64,000 nt of DNA from assembly GCF_942548115.1 (NCBI RefSeq), contig NZ_OW824151.1, positions 1,488,001-1,552,000 on the forward strand. The letters are read 5' to 3'. The stretch's first letter is position 1. Every line of letters begins with the position of its first letter. The position numbers and the translations under genes are program-made. This stretch comes from Aeromicrobium sp. Leaf245 (GTDB taxonomy: Bacteria; Actinomycetota; Actinomycetes; Propionibacteriales; Nocardioidaceae). The notes under the pieces were generated by a model. It searched no databases. It was not told the DNA's origin and saw only the letters and a program-made list of their open reading frames with translations. Positions 19,300-27,598 of the stretch are shown here, piece after piece.

Positions 19300-19986
19300 A
19301 TGGTCAAGGTGCTCGCGGTCGCGGACGAGGTGGTGGAGTCGATCCACCACCCGCAGGTGCGACGGCTGCGGCCGGACCTCGTGCTGGCCGCCGGGGACCT
19401 GCCGTGGGACTACCTCGAGTTCCTCTCCTCCTGCCTCGACGTCCCGGTCGTGTTCGTGCCGGGCAACCACGACCCGCAGGTCGTGACCCAGCGCAGCGGT
19501 CTCATGGGCGTCCTGACCGGCGACGGCATGCCGTCGGCCGACCCCCGGCCCCTCGGCTGCACCAGCGCCGACGGCGCGGTGGTCGAGGCGGCGGGTCTGC
19601 GCATCGCGGGTCTGGGCGGCAGCATCCGCTACAACGCGGGGGCCAACCAGTACACCCAGCGCCAGCTGGCGCGTCGGGCCCGACGACTGGTGCGACGGGC
19701 CGGTGACCGACCGGTCGACGTCCTGCTCACGCACTCCCCGCCGTTCGGCCTCGGCGACGAGGACGACCCGCCGCACCGGGGCTTCGAGGCGCTGCACGAC
19801 GTGATCGGCCGGCTGCAGCCCACCTGGCACCTGCACGGCCACATCCACCCCTACGGTCTGCAGAAGAGCGACCGCCACGTCGGCCGCACCACGCTGCGCA
19901 ACGTGATCCCGTGGCAGGTCATCGACGTCGAGCCGCTCGACGCACCCCGCGCCGCGGTCGCCGGGGGTGGGCGCCGTGGTCGGTGA
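19300..19986 (+). CDS. Calcineurin-like metallophosphoesterase
   Basis: A 228-residue phosphoesterase. Motifs AAGDLPWDYLEF (GD motif), PGNHDP near residue 54, LTHSPPFGLGD near 145 and HGHIHPYG near 180 supply the dinuclear-metal ligands. The usual first D-x-H motif is replaced by a VADEV stretch, a variation common in some bacterial branches. The substrate is unknown. Its end overlaps the start of the ParB-like gene by about 20 bp, suggesting co-expression. Confidence 0.88.
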   Translation: MVKVLAVADEVVESIHHPQVRRLRPDLVLAAGDLPWDYLEFLSSCLDVPVVFVPGNHDPQVVTQRSGLMGVLTGDGMPSADPRPLGCTSADGAVVEAAGLRIAGLGGSIRYNAGANQYTQRQLARRARRLVRRAGDRPVDVLLTHSPPFGLGDEDDPPHRGFEALHDVIGRLQPTWHLHGHIHPYGLQKSDRHVGRTTLRNVIPWQVIDVEPLDAPRAAVAGGGRRGR

Positions 19987-20854
19987 CTCCGGATCGCCCC
20001 GCGTGGACGCCGAGAGCGACTTCATGCGTGCGCGGCGGCACCAGGTGCTGTCGGCGCTGGCGGCACGGCTGCGCAACGACCACGACGACGTCGCGCAGTC
20101 GATGTCGTTCGACGAGGTCGTTGAGGCGCTCGGTCGGCGCGGGGAGCACTACGCGGGCACGCGGGTGATCCCGCTGGACTGCATCGTCGGCTCCGTCGAC
20201 AAGGTGCGCGACTTCGACCGCCGGTTCCGGCCGACGTCGGCGCGCAGCCGTGAGCGCTGGGAGCGCCTGGCCCGCGCGAGCCGCACCGGCGAGGTGATCC
20301 CACCGATCGAGGTCTACCAGGTGGGTGACCAGTACTACGTGCGCGACGGCCACCACCGCGTCTCGGTGGCCCGCAGCCTCGGCCTGAAGCTGATCGAGGC
20401 GCGGGTGACCGTCGTCGACACGTTCCTGAGGCCGGTGGGGGTCGAGGGACGCAGCGACCTCGAGCTCAAGCACTGGCGCCGACTGATGCTGGAGCGGGTG
20501 CCGTTCACCGGCGAGGCGCGCGCCGCGGTGGCCTTCGACGACCCCTTCGACTACGGCTACCTGGCCGAGACGGTGGAGGCTTGGGCCACCCGCACCATGC
20601 ACGCCGAGGGTGCCTACATGGACAAGGCGACCATGGCGAGCCGCTGGTACGCCGAGGAGTTCAGGCCGGTCGTCGACATGATCGAGGAGGCCGGCGTCCG
20701 CGGGCCCGACGAGCGCCCCGCCGCGGCCTACCTGCGGGTCGCGGGGGAGCGGTACCGGCTCATCCGCGAGCACGAGTGGAACGCCGAGGTGCTCGAGGCC
20801 GTGCGCAAGCGCCGCCGGAAGGCCCAGCCTCCCCGCCCGTCCGACCGGTCGTGA
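19967..20854 (+). CDS. ParB N-terminal-domain (ParB/Srx fold) protein
   Basis: About 295 residues. It contains the ParB-like nuclease signature YVRDGHHRVSVARSLG near residue 125, preceded by IPLDCIVGSVDKV and IPPIEVYQVG, but no HTH or C-terminal dimerisation domain of chromosomal ParB. It is therefore not the partition protein, and no parA is nearby. The C-terminal third is rich in Arg/Lys. The start is uncertain: GTG 19967 and GTG 19976 (after a G-rich stretch) are both possible, as are ATG codons further in. It overlaps the phosphoesterase gene, so the two may act on a common nucleotide or nucleic-acid substrate; that is inference. Confidence 0.85.
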   Translation: MGAVVGDSGSPRVDAESDFMRARRHQVLSALAARLRNDHDDVAQSMSFDEVVEALGRRGEHYAGTRVIPLDCIVGSVDKVRDFDRRFRPTSARSRERWERLARASRTGEVIPPIEVYQVGDQYYVRDGHHRVSVARSLGLKLIEARVTVVDTFLRPVGVEGRSDLELKHWRRLMLERVPFTGEARAAVAFDDPFDYGYLAETVEAWATRTMHAEGAYMDKATMASRWYAEEFRPVVDMIEEAGVRGPDERPAAAYLRVAGERYRLIREHEWNAEVLEAVRKRRRKAQPPRPSDRS

Positions 20855-20875
20855 CCGGCCGGACGCGGCACGGGG

Positions 20876-22036
20876 CTAGAGACCGACGGTGAGGTTCTCC
20901 CCGCTCGTCGGGTCGAACAGGTGCAGCTTGTCGGTGTCGATGAACAGCACCGTGTTGTCGTCGTCGGTGATCTTGCTGGCGGCGTCGAGCGAGACGACCA
21001 GCTGCGTGCGCAGCGACTCGCTGTCGGCCTCGCGGGCGAGCTCGCGCAGCTGGTCCTGCGTGGTGGCGTCGGCGTCGTAGGGCACGTAGGCGTACTGCTG
21101 GTCGCCGAGCCACTCCCGCACGTCGATGTGCGCCTCGAACGTGCGCGAGGAGTCGGCCTCGTCCTTCAGCACTGACACGTCCTCGAAGTGCTCGGGGCGG
21201 ATGCCGGCCAGCATGAGGCCCTTGCCCTCGGCGCGCGCGGCCTTGTCGGCGGGCAGCGGGAAGGTGCCGAACGGCAAGGTGATCTTCCCGTCCTCCACAG
21301 TGGCCGGCAGGAAGTTCATCGGCGGCGAGCCGATGAAGCCGGCGACGAAGAGGTTGACCGGCTGCTCGTACAGCTCACGCGGGGAGGCGAGCTGCTGCAG
21401 GATCCCGCGCTTCATGACCGCGACGCGGTCGCCGAGCGTCATCGCCTCGGTCTGGTCGTGCGTCACGTACACGGTCGTGATGCCGAGCTGCTTCTGCAGG
21501 CGCGCGATCTCGGTGCGCATCTGGCCACGCAGCTTGGCGTCGAGGTTCGACAGCGGCTCGTCGAACAGGAACGCCTTGGCGTCGCGCACGATGGCACGAC
21601 CCATGGCCACGCGCTGGCGCTGGCCGCCGGAGAGGTTGCCGGGCTTGCGCTCGAGGTGCTCGTCGAGGTCGAGCGTCTTGCTGGCCTGGCGGACCTTCTC
21701 GTCGATCTCCTTCTCCGGCACCTTCTTCAGGCGCAGCGGGAAGGCGATGTTCTCGTAGACCGTCAGGTGCGGGTAGAGCGCGTAGTTCTGGAAGACCATG
21801 GCCAGGTTGCGGTCGCGCGGTGCCAGGTCGTTGACCCGGTCGCCGTCGATGATCATGTCGCCGGAGCTGATGTCCTCCAGACCCACGATCATGCGCAGCA
21901 GGGTCGACTTCCCGCAGCCCGACGGGCCGACCAGGATCAGGAACTCCCCGTCCTCGACGTCGATGCTGATGTCGTTCACGGCGGGGAAGCCGTCCCCGTA
22001 CTTCTTGACGATGTTCTTCATCTCGATGGTGGCCAT
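20876..22036 (-). CDS. Sugar ABC transporter ATP-binding protein (MalK/UgpC/MsmX type)
   Basis: A 386-residue importer ATPase. Walker A GPSGCGKST near residue 37, Q-loop VFQNYALYPH, signature LSGGQRQR near 134, Walker B FLFDEPLSNLDAKLR and switch His in VTHDQTEAM are all present, followed by a C-terminal TOBE/regulatory domain (about 240-386). It energises the two permeases encoded just upstream. It is the last gene of the minus-strand operon and starts 4 nt after the permease gene's stop. UgpC/MsmX-type ATPases often serve several sugar importers. Confidence 0.95.
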   Translation of the reverse strand: MATIEMKNIVKKYGDGFPAVNDISIDVEDGEFLILVGPSGCGKSTLLRMIVGLEDISSGDMIIDGDRVNDLAPRDRNLAMVFQNYALYPHLTVYENIAFPLRLKKVPEKEIDEKVRQASKTLDLDEHLERKPGNLSGGQRQRVAMGRAIVRDAKAFLFDEPLSNLDAKLRGQMRTEIARLQKQLGITTVYVTHDQTEAMTLGDRVAVMKRGILQQLASPRELYEQPVNLFVAGFIGSPPMNFLPATVEDGKITLPFGTFPLPADKAARAEGKGLMLAGIRPEHFEDVSVLKDEADSSRTFEAHIDVREWLGDQQYAYVPYDADATTQDQLRELAREADSESLRTQLVVSLDAASKITDDDNTVLFIDTDKLHLFDPTSGENLTVGL

Positions 22037-22040
22037 GGGA

Positions 22041-22886
22041 TCAACCCTTCACTGCGCCGGCGGTGAGGCCCGCGACGATCTTTCGCTGGAAGAAGAGGAC
22101 GAGGAGGATGACCGGGATCGTCGCGACCACGGCACCCGCGGCCAGCAGGGACGCCGGCCGGTTGAACGGGTCGGCACCGACGAAGAACGACAGTGCCGCG
22201 GGGATGGGTCGTGCGTTCTCGGTGGACGTCAGCGAGATGCCGAACACGAAGTCGTTCCACGCGAAGAAGAACGTCAGGATCGCGGCGGTGAACACACCGG
22301 GTGCCGCGAGCGGGACGATGACCTTGCGGAAGGCCTGCCACGAGGTCGCCCCGTCGACCTGCGCGGCCTGCTCCATCTCCCACGGGATCTCGCGGAAGAA
22401 CGCCGAGAGCGTCCAGATCGCGAGGGGGAGGGTGAAGCTCATGTAGGGGATGATGAGGCCGGGCCACGTGTCGTAGATCCCGAGCGTGCGCCACATGTCG
22501 AACAGCGGCCCGACGAGCGAGACCACGGGGAACATGGCGATGACGAGGGCGGTGGTGAGCACGAACCGCTTGCCCTTGAACTCCAGCCGCGCGACCGCGT
22601 AGGCGGTGAGCGTGGCCAGGGCGACGGAGAGCAGGGTCGCGATGAGCGAGATGCCGATCGAGTTGAAGATCGCCCGACGGAACTGCTCGTCGGCGATGAC
22701 GTCGGCGTAGTTCTGCCAGCCTGCGCCACCTCCGCTGGAGGGGAAGAAGCCGGGGCTGCCGTTGGTGACCGCCTCCTGGCTCTTGAAGGACAGCGAGATG
22801 ATCCAGGCCACCGGGAGGAGGCACCAGATCATGATGGCGACGAAGCCGACGAGCGTGCCGATGCGGGTCGCAGCGTTCTTGTTCAT
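22041..22886 (-). CDS. Carbohydrate ABC transporter permease (MalG type)
   Basis: A 281-residue inner-membrane subunit with six predicted helices and the EAA loop MEQAAQVDGATSWQAF near residue 185 that docks on the ATPase. It pairs with the permease encoded immediately upstream, with 1 nt between stop and start. It is part of a binding-protein-dependent sugar importer, probably for an alpha-glucoside given the GH13 enzyme in the same operon. Confidence 0.94.
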   Translation of the reverse strand: MNKNAATRIGTLVGFVAIMIWCLLPVAWIISLSFKSQEAVTNGSPGFFPSSGGGAGWQNYADVIADEQFRRAIFNSIGISLIATLLSVALATLTAYAVARLEFKGKRFVLTTALVIAMFPVVSLVGPLFDMWRTLGIYDTWPGLIIPYMSFTLPLAIWTLSAFFREIPWEMEQAAQVDGATSWQAFRKVIVPLAAPGVFTAAILTFFFAWNDFVFGISLTSTENARPIPAALSFFVGADPFNRPASLLAAGAVVATIPVILLVLFFQRKIVAGLTAGAVKG

Positions 22887-22887
22887 G

Positions 22888-23832
22888 TCAGCCCTCCTGC
22901 CGTGCGTCCGCGAGGTTGACCCGGAACACCTTGACGATCACGAACGCCACCACGAGCACCGACAGGAACAGCAGCACCGAGAGGGCCGAGCCGATGCCGA
23001 GCTGGAACTGCTCGATCACCTGCCGGTAGGTGAGGAACGAGATCGACTCGGTGTTGTTGGCACCGGCGGTCATGACGAAGATGTTGTCGAAGATGCGGTA
23101 GGCGTCGAGCGCGCGGAACAGCACGGCCACCATGATCGCCGCCCGCATGTTCGGCAGGATCACCTTCCAGAGCCGCTGCCACCACGTGGCCCCGTCGACC
23201 TTGGCCGCCTCCAGCATGTCCTCGGGGACCTGCGCGAGGCCGGCGAGCAGGAGCAGCGCCATGAACGGCGTCGTCTTCCAGATCTCCGAGACCATGATCG
23301 CCACCATCGACGTCTGGTACTCCGCGAACCACGTGAAGTCGTCGCCGAGGAAGGGGATCCAGCCGTTCACGAAGCCGTTCGTGTTGGAGAACGCGAACTG
23401 CCACGCGAAGCCCGAGACGACGGTGATGATGCCGTAGGGGATGAGGATCGACGTGCGGACGAGGCCGCGGGCGAAGATCAGCCGGTGCATGACCATGGCG
23501 AAGACGAAGCCGATGACGAGCTCGAACGCCACGGTGATGATCATGATGCCGACCGTGTTGGCCGTGTCGATCCAGAACAGCCGGTCGGTCAGGGCGGTCC
23601 CGTAGTTGGCCAGGCCCACGAACTCACGGTCATCGGGAGCGGTGAGCGAGTAGCTGAACAGCGACAGGTAGAGCGCGCGCAGCATCGGGAACGCGGTGAC
23701 CAGCAGCATCAGTGCGACGGCCGGGGCCACGAGGTACAACGCGAGGCGGCTCTCCGCCTTGGCGCGGTCCGACGCGACGGGCTTGCTCGCGGACTTCTTC
23801 GGGGCCTTCTTGGGGGCGGTGGCGGTGCTCAC
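22888..23832 (-). CDS. Carbohydrate ABC transporter permease (MalF type)
   Basis: A 314-residue permease with a Lys/Ala-rich cytoplasmic N-terminus (about 1-30), six predicted helices and the EAA loop LEAAKVDGATWWQRLW near residue 215. The GTG start at 23832 overlaps the stop of the binding-protein gene (GTGA) and follows GGAGG by 7 bases. It forms the membrane channel with the MalG-type partner downstream. Confidence 0.94.
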   Translation of the reverse strand: MSTATAPKKAPKKSASKPVASDRAKAESRLALYLVAPAVALMLLVTAFPMLRALYLSLFSYSLTAPDDREFVGLANYGTALTDRLFWIDTANTVGIMIITVAFELVIGFVFAMVMHRLIFARGLVRTSILIPYGIITVVSGFAWQFAFSNTNGFVNGWIPFLGDDFTWFAEYQTSMVAIMVSEIWKTTPFMALLLLAGLAQVPEDMLEAAKVDGATWWQRLWKVILPNMRAAIMVAVLFRALDAYRIFDNIFVMTAGANNTESISFLTYRQVIEQFQLGIGSALSVLLFLSVLVVAFVIVKVFRVNLADARQEG

Positions 23833-25142
23833 AGGAGTGCCTCCCCTCGGAGGATCGCGGTCAGGAAGTCGGCCGACTGCTTCGGCGTCGAGTCCGGGCT
23901 CACCGAGCGGGGCGAGTGCCAGCGGGACTGGATGGCGCTCGAGACCTGGCTGTAGAAGGCGCTCTTGGGGCGCGGGCCGCCGGTGTCGACGCTCTCGCTG
24001 TAGAGCTGCAGCAGGTCGGCCGGGTAGGCCTCCTTGAGCTCGGCGGAGTCGTAGACCGACTGGCGCGACGGCATGAGGCCCTCGTTGACGGCCAGGGCCG
24101 ACTGCGCCTCGGCGTTCGTGACGCAGACGGCAGCCTCCTGCGCGAAGTCGGGGTGCTTGGAGAACGCGCCGACGCCGATGTCGATGCCGCCGATCGGGGG
24201 CCGGGACTCCTCGCCCTCGACGGTCTGCGGGTACCGGGCCCAGCCGAGGTCCTCGAACGCCTGCTCGTCCGCCGGGCCACCGGGCTTGTCGATGAGTCCC
24301 TCGTAGTTCTTGTAGACGAAGGTCCAGTTGGTCATGAACTCGCCGGGGCCGTTCTCGGGGAACATCTGGCCGAGGCTCGTGCCCTCGTTCGAGGTGGTGA
24401 GGTCGGGCTGGGCGGCGGGGGAGTCGGCGAGCTTCTCGATGACCGCAGCGGCGTCCTTGCCGGCCGCCGAGTCGATCGTGACCTTCGCGTCGCGGCCGTC
24501 CTCGACGGTGTCGGGGTCGAGGATGTTGCCTCCGGCGCCCTGGATGAGCGAGTTGATCCACACGACGTACGCCTCGTAGCGGTTGGCCTGCACGCCGACG
24601 GTGCCGCCCTCCTCGGAGGCCGCGTCGATGACCTGGTCCCAGGTGACCGGCTGGCTCATGTCGAGCCCGGCGGCCTCGGCGAGGGACTTGCGGAACCACA
24701 CGACCTGCGTGTTGGCCCACTGTGGCGCGGCGACGACCTGGTCGTTCCAGGTGACGGTCTCGGCCGCACCCTTGAGGACGTCGTCGTCGAGCACCTGGTC
24801 GGCGAGGTCGCCCTCGAACGGCTTCAGCCACTTGGCGTTGGCGAACTCGGGGACGAACACCGGGTCGAGACTCATGAGGTCGGTGGAGCTGTCACCCGCG
24901 GCGAGCCGGCGCGCGAGCTGGGTGCGCTGGTCGGTGGCGCTGGCCGGGAGCAGCTGGATGGCGATGTCGTACTCGTCGGTGCTGCAGTCCTCGGCCAGCT
25001 TGTTCAGGGTGTCCTGGCCGTCCGGGTTGATGTACCAGTTGAGCGTGGGCTTGCCCTCGGATCCGCCACAGGCGGCGAGGAGCGAGGAACCGAGGGCGAG
25101 ACTCGCGACCATCACCGCCGTCCGACGTCGCGTGGTCGCCAT
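23829..25142 (-). CDS. Extracellular sugar-binding lipoprotein of the ABC importer
   Basis: A 437-residue solute-binding protein. The signal peptide ends in the lipobox LLAAC with the lipid-modified Cys at residue 25, anchoring it to the outer face of the membrane. A family 1 extracellular solute-binding domain follows. The start ATG 25142 follows a G-rich ribosome site (AAAGGGGA). The GH13 gene lies 109 bp upstream and a TACGTT element in that gap suggests an extra promoter. Its relationship to trehalose/maltose-type binding proteins is inferred from context. Confidence 0.93.
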   Translation of the reverse strand: MATTRRRTAVMVASLALGSSLLAACGGSEGKPTLNWYINPDGQDTLNKLAEDCSTDEYDIAIQLLPASATDQRTQLARRLAAGDSSTDLMSLDPVFVPEFANAKWLKPFEGDLADQVLDDDVLKGAAETVTWNDQVVAAPQWANTQVVWFRKSLAEAAGLDMSQPVTWDQVIDAASEEGGTVGVQANRYEAYVVWINSLIQGAGGNILDPDTVEDGRDAKVTIDSAAGKDAAAVIEKLADSPAAQPDLTTSNEGTSLGQMFPENGPGEFMTNWTFVYKNYEGLIDKPGGPADEQAFEDLGWARYPQTVEGEESRPPIGGIDIGVGAFSKHPDFAQEAAVCVTNAEAQSALAVNEGLMPSRQSVYDSAELKEAYPADLLQLYSESVDTGGPRPKSAFYSQVSSAIQSRWHSPRSVSPDSTPKQSADFLTAILRGEALL

Positions 25143-25251
25143 GGGTCGGGTCCCCTTTCCCTCCGTCCCCGACGTGACCGGTGCCACACGGGAGTCATCA
25201 ACGTAGGACGGTGCCGTCGGGGGCGCAACCCCGGGGTCGCCCCGGTCGCGA

Positions 25252-26961
25252 TCAGGCCGGGTGGGGGCGGAGCCAGACCGTGGTGTCGGCGGGCAGGTGG
25301 TCGTCGGCGACCTCGCCGCTGGAGACGAGCAGCTCACCCGGAGGCCGTGGGACCGGCACCGACGACACGTTGGTGTGGACGGTCGCCACCACGTCGCCGC
25401 CGCTGGCGACGAGCGCGAACGACAGCAGTCCGTCGACGTGCTCCACGCCGTGGTCGTCACCGTCCTCGATCCACGCGAGCGACCGCGTGCCCAGGTCGAG
25501 CTCGCGCCGCAGTCGCAGCAGCGTGCGGTACAGCTCGAGCGTCGAGCCCTCGACGCCGCGCTGGCGGGCAGGCGCCAGGTCCGCGTAGGCCGACGGCTGC
25601 GGCAGCCACGGCTCGCCCTCGGGGCCGAAGCCGAGCGACGGGCCGGTGGACTCCCACGGGACGGGCACGCGGCAGCCGTCGCGCCCTCGTCGCTCGTGGC
25701 CCGAGAGCTCCCAGGTGGGGTCCTGCAGCACGTCGGTGGGGAGCTCGGTGGCGTCGGGCAGGCCCAGCTCCTCGCCCTGGTACAGGTAGGCCGACCCCGG
25801 GAGGGCGAGCATGAGGGTGGTCGCCGCGCGGGCCCGGCGCAGGCCCAGCTCCGCGTCGGGCTGCTCGTCGTCGGGGCCGATGCCCTCCGTGTCGACGACA
25901 CGGGTGGCGTCGGAGCGACCCAGCCGCGTGGCGTGCCGCACGACGTCGTGGTTCGAGAGCACCCAGGTCTGCGGGGCGCCGACGTCGGCGGCGCTCTCGA
26001 GGGACCGGCCGATCGCGTCGCGCAGGGCGGGGGCGTCCCACGGCGTCAGCAGGAACGAGAAGTTGAACGTCTGGTGCAGCTCGTCGGGACGCACGTACTG
26101 CGCGAGCGCGTGCGCGGGTTCCACCCACGCCTCGCCGCAGAGCATCCGGTCGTCGTCCTGGCCCCACAGGTCGGCGAGCGACCCGGCGTAGCCCTCGACG
26201 AGGGTGCGCCAGCTGCGGTAGACGTCGTGCACCTCCGGCTGGTCCCACATCGGCAGCAGGCGCGTGTGGCTGCCGACGGTGTCGAGCAGCAGGTCGGCGT
26301 CGGGAAGGCCGTCGGCCTTGATCAGGCCGTGCGCGACGTCGATGCGGAACCCGTCGACGCCGCGGTCGAGCCAGAAGCGCAGCACCGAGTGCAGCTCCTC
26401 GCGGACCTCGGGATTGGTCCAGTCGAAGTCAGGCTGCGTGACGTCGAACAGGTGCAGGTACCACTCGCCGGGGGTGCCGTCGGCCTCGGTGACGCGCGTC
26501 CAGGCCGAACCTCCGAAGTTCGAGATCCAGTTGTTGGGCGGCTCCGAGCGGTCGGGGCCCTGCCCGGGTCGGAAGACGTACCGCGCGCGCTCGGCGCTGC
26601 CGGGGCCGGCGGCGAGGGCCGCCTGGAACCAGGGGTGCTCGCTCGAGGAGTGGTTCGGCACGACGTCGACGATCACCCGCAGCCCGAGTCCGTGGGCCCG
26701 CTCGACGAGGGCGTCGAAGTCGTCGAGGGTGCCGAACAGCGGGTCGACGTCGCGGAAGTCGGCGACGTCGTAGCCGGCGTCGTTCTGCGGGGACACGTAG
26801 AACGGCGACAGCCACAGGGCGTCGACGCCGAGGTCGGCGAGGTGCTCGAGCCGGGAGGTGATGCCGGGGAGGTCGCCGATGCCGTCGCCGTCGGCGTCGG
26901 CCCACGACCGGGGGTACACCTGGTAGATGACGGCGTGGCGCCACCAGGGCTGGTTGCTCAT
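25252..26961 (-). CDS. Glycoside hydrolase family 13 alpha-glucosidase
   Basis: A 569-residue cytosolic alpha-amylase-family enzyme splitting oligosaccharides such as maltose, isomaltose or trehalose derivatives. Conserved regions: DVVPNHSS near 110, GFRIDVAHG near 205 (nucleophile Asp), CGEAWVEP near 280 (acid/base Glu) and LSNHDVVRH near 340 (third Asp). The first residues match the alpha-glucosidase/oligo-1,6-glucosidase subgroup. ATG 26961 follows GAGGA. It is the first gene of the importer operon, so it likely hydrolyses the imported sugar. No dedicated regulator is seen nearby. Confidence 0.93.
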   Translation of the reverse strand: MSNQPWWRHAVIYQVYPRSWADADGDGIGDLPGITSRLEHLADLGVDALWLSPFYVSPQNDAGYDVADFRDVDPLFGTLDDFDALVERAHGLGLRVIVDVVPNHSSSEHPWFQAALAAGPGSAERARYVFRPGQGPDRSEPPNNWISNFGGSAWTRVTEADGTPGEWYLHLFDVTQPDFDWTNPEVREELHSVLRFWLDRGVDGFRIDVAHGLIKADGLPDADLLLDTVGSHTRLLPMWDQPEVHDVYRSWRTLVEGYAGSLADLWGQDDDRMLCGEAWVEPAHALAQYVRPDELHQTFNFSFLLTPWDAPALRDAIGRSLESAADVGAPQTWVLSNHDVVRHATRLGRSDATRVVDTEGIGPDDEQPDAELGLRRARAATTLMLALPGSAYLYQGEELGLPDATELPTDVLQDPTWELSGHERRGRDGCRVPVPWESTGPSLGFGPEGEPWLPQPSAYADLAPARQRGVEGSTLELYRTLLRLRRELDLGTRSLAWIEDGDDHGVEHVDGLLSFALVASGGDVVATVHTNVSSVPVPRPPGELLVSSGEVADDHLPADTTVWLRPHPA

Positions 26962-27049
26962 GGATTCCTCGGGGTCGGGCTCGCTGGGGGTCGGCACGGA
27001 CCACGCTACCGACGGGCGCACCACCGGACGGACGAGCGGGGGCCTTCGC

Positions 27050-27055
27050 TAGGTT
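27050..27055 (+). promoter_or_regulatory. -10 box of ndk (leaderless)
   Basis: TAGGTT ends 6 nt before the ndk ATG at 27062; no ribosome-binding site. Confidence 0.55.
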
Positions 27056-27061
27056 GAGGCC

Positions 27062-27472
27062 ATGTCCCAGCGCACGCTCGTCCTGCTCAAGCCCGACGCC
27101 GTCCGTCGTGGTCTCGTCGGTGAGGTCCTCGGCCGCTACGAGGCGAAGGGCCTCACGATCGTGGCCATGGAGCACCGCGCCATCGACGCCGCCCAGGCCG
27201 ACGCGCACTACGCCGAGCACGTCGAGCAGCCCTGGTACCCGCCGCTGCGCGACTTCGCGACGACGGGCCCGCTCGTGGCGCTCGTGCTCGAGGGCGACGA
27301 GGCGATCGCGGTCGTCCGCGCCCTGAACGGCGCCACCGACGGCCGGGCCGCCGCCCCCGGCACCGTGCGCGGTGACCTCTCCCTGTCCAACCGCGAGAAC
27401 CTCGTCCACGCCTCCGACTCCGAGGAGTCCGCGGCCCGCGAGATCGCCCTCTGGTTCCCCTCCCTCGCCTGA
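27062..27472 (+). CDS. ndk: Nucleoside-diphosphate kinase
   Basis: A 136-residue enzyme that moves the gamma-phosphate from ATP to other nucleoside diphosphates through a phospho-His. It starts with the family motif TLVLLKPDAV. The active-site region reads NLVHASDS, where the usual residue after the catalytic His is Gly; the Ala is a mild departure. The mRNA is probably leaderless. A family A palindromic element begins 11 nt after the stop and may end transcription. Confidence 0.96.
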   Translation: MSQRTLVLLKPDAVRRGLVGEVLGRYEAKGLTIVAMEHRAIDAAQADAHYAEHVEQPWYPPLRDFATTGPLVALVLEGDEAIAVVRALNGATDGRAAAPGTVRGDLSLSNRENLVHASDSEESAAREIALWFPSLA

Positions 27473-27483
27473 CGCCTCCGGCG

Positions 27484-27598
27484 GACGCAAGATTCTGCGT
27501 TCATGAGTGGAAGGCCGAAGGGTTCTGCCTTCGTGTCCGAATCCCGTCACGAACGCAGAACGCTTGAGCTCCTCGCACCCGAACGCAGAATCTTGCGT
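27484..27598. repeat. Family A four-motif palindromic element, copy 1
   Basis: About 115 bp with four copies of a 12-nt motif at a strict 30-nt period: GATTCTGCGTTC (27491), GGTTCTGCCTTC (27521), then inverted GAACGCAGAACG (27551) and GAACGCAGAATC (27581). Each gap is exactly 18 nt. The outer arms form an 18-bp perfect inverted repeat. The stop codon and last 16 codons of the DUF559 gene lie inside it. Confidence 0.85.

Noticed and set aside
19967-20854. Chromosome partition protein ParB
   Set aside because: It lacks the central HTH and the C-terminal domain and has no parA or parS context.
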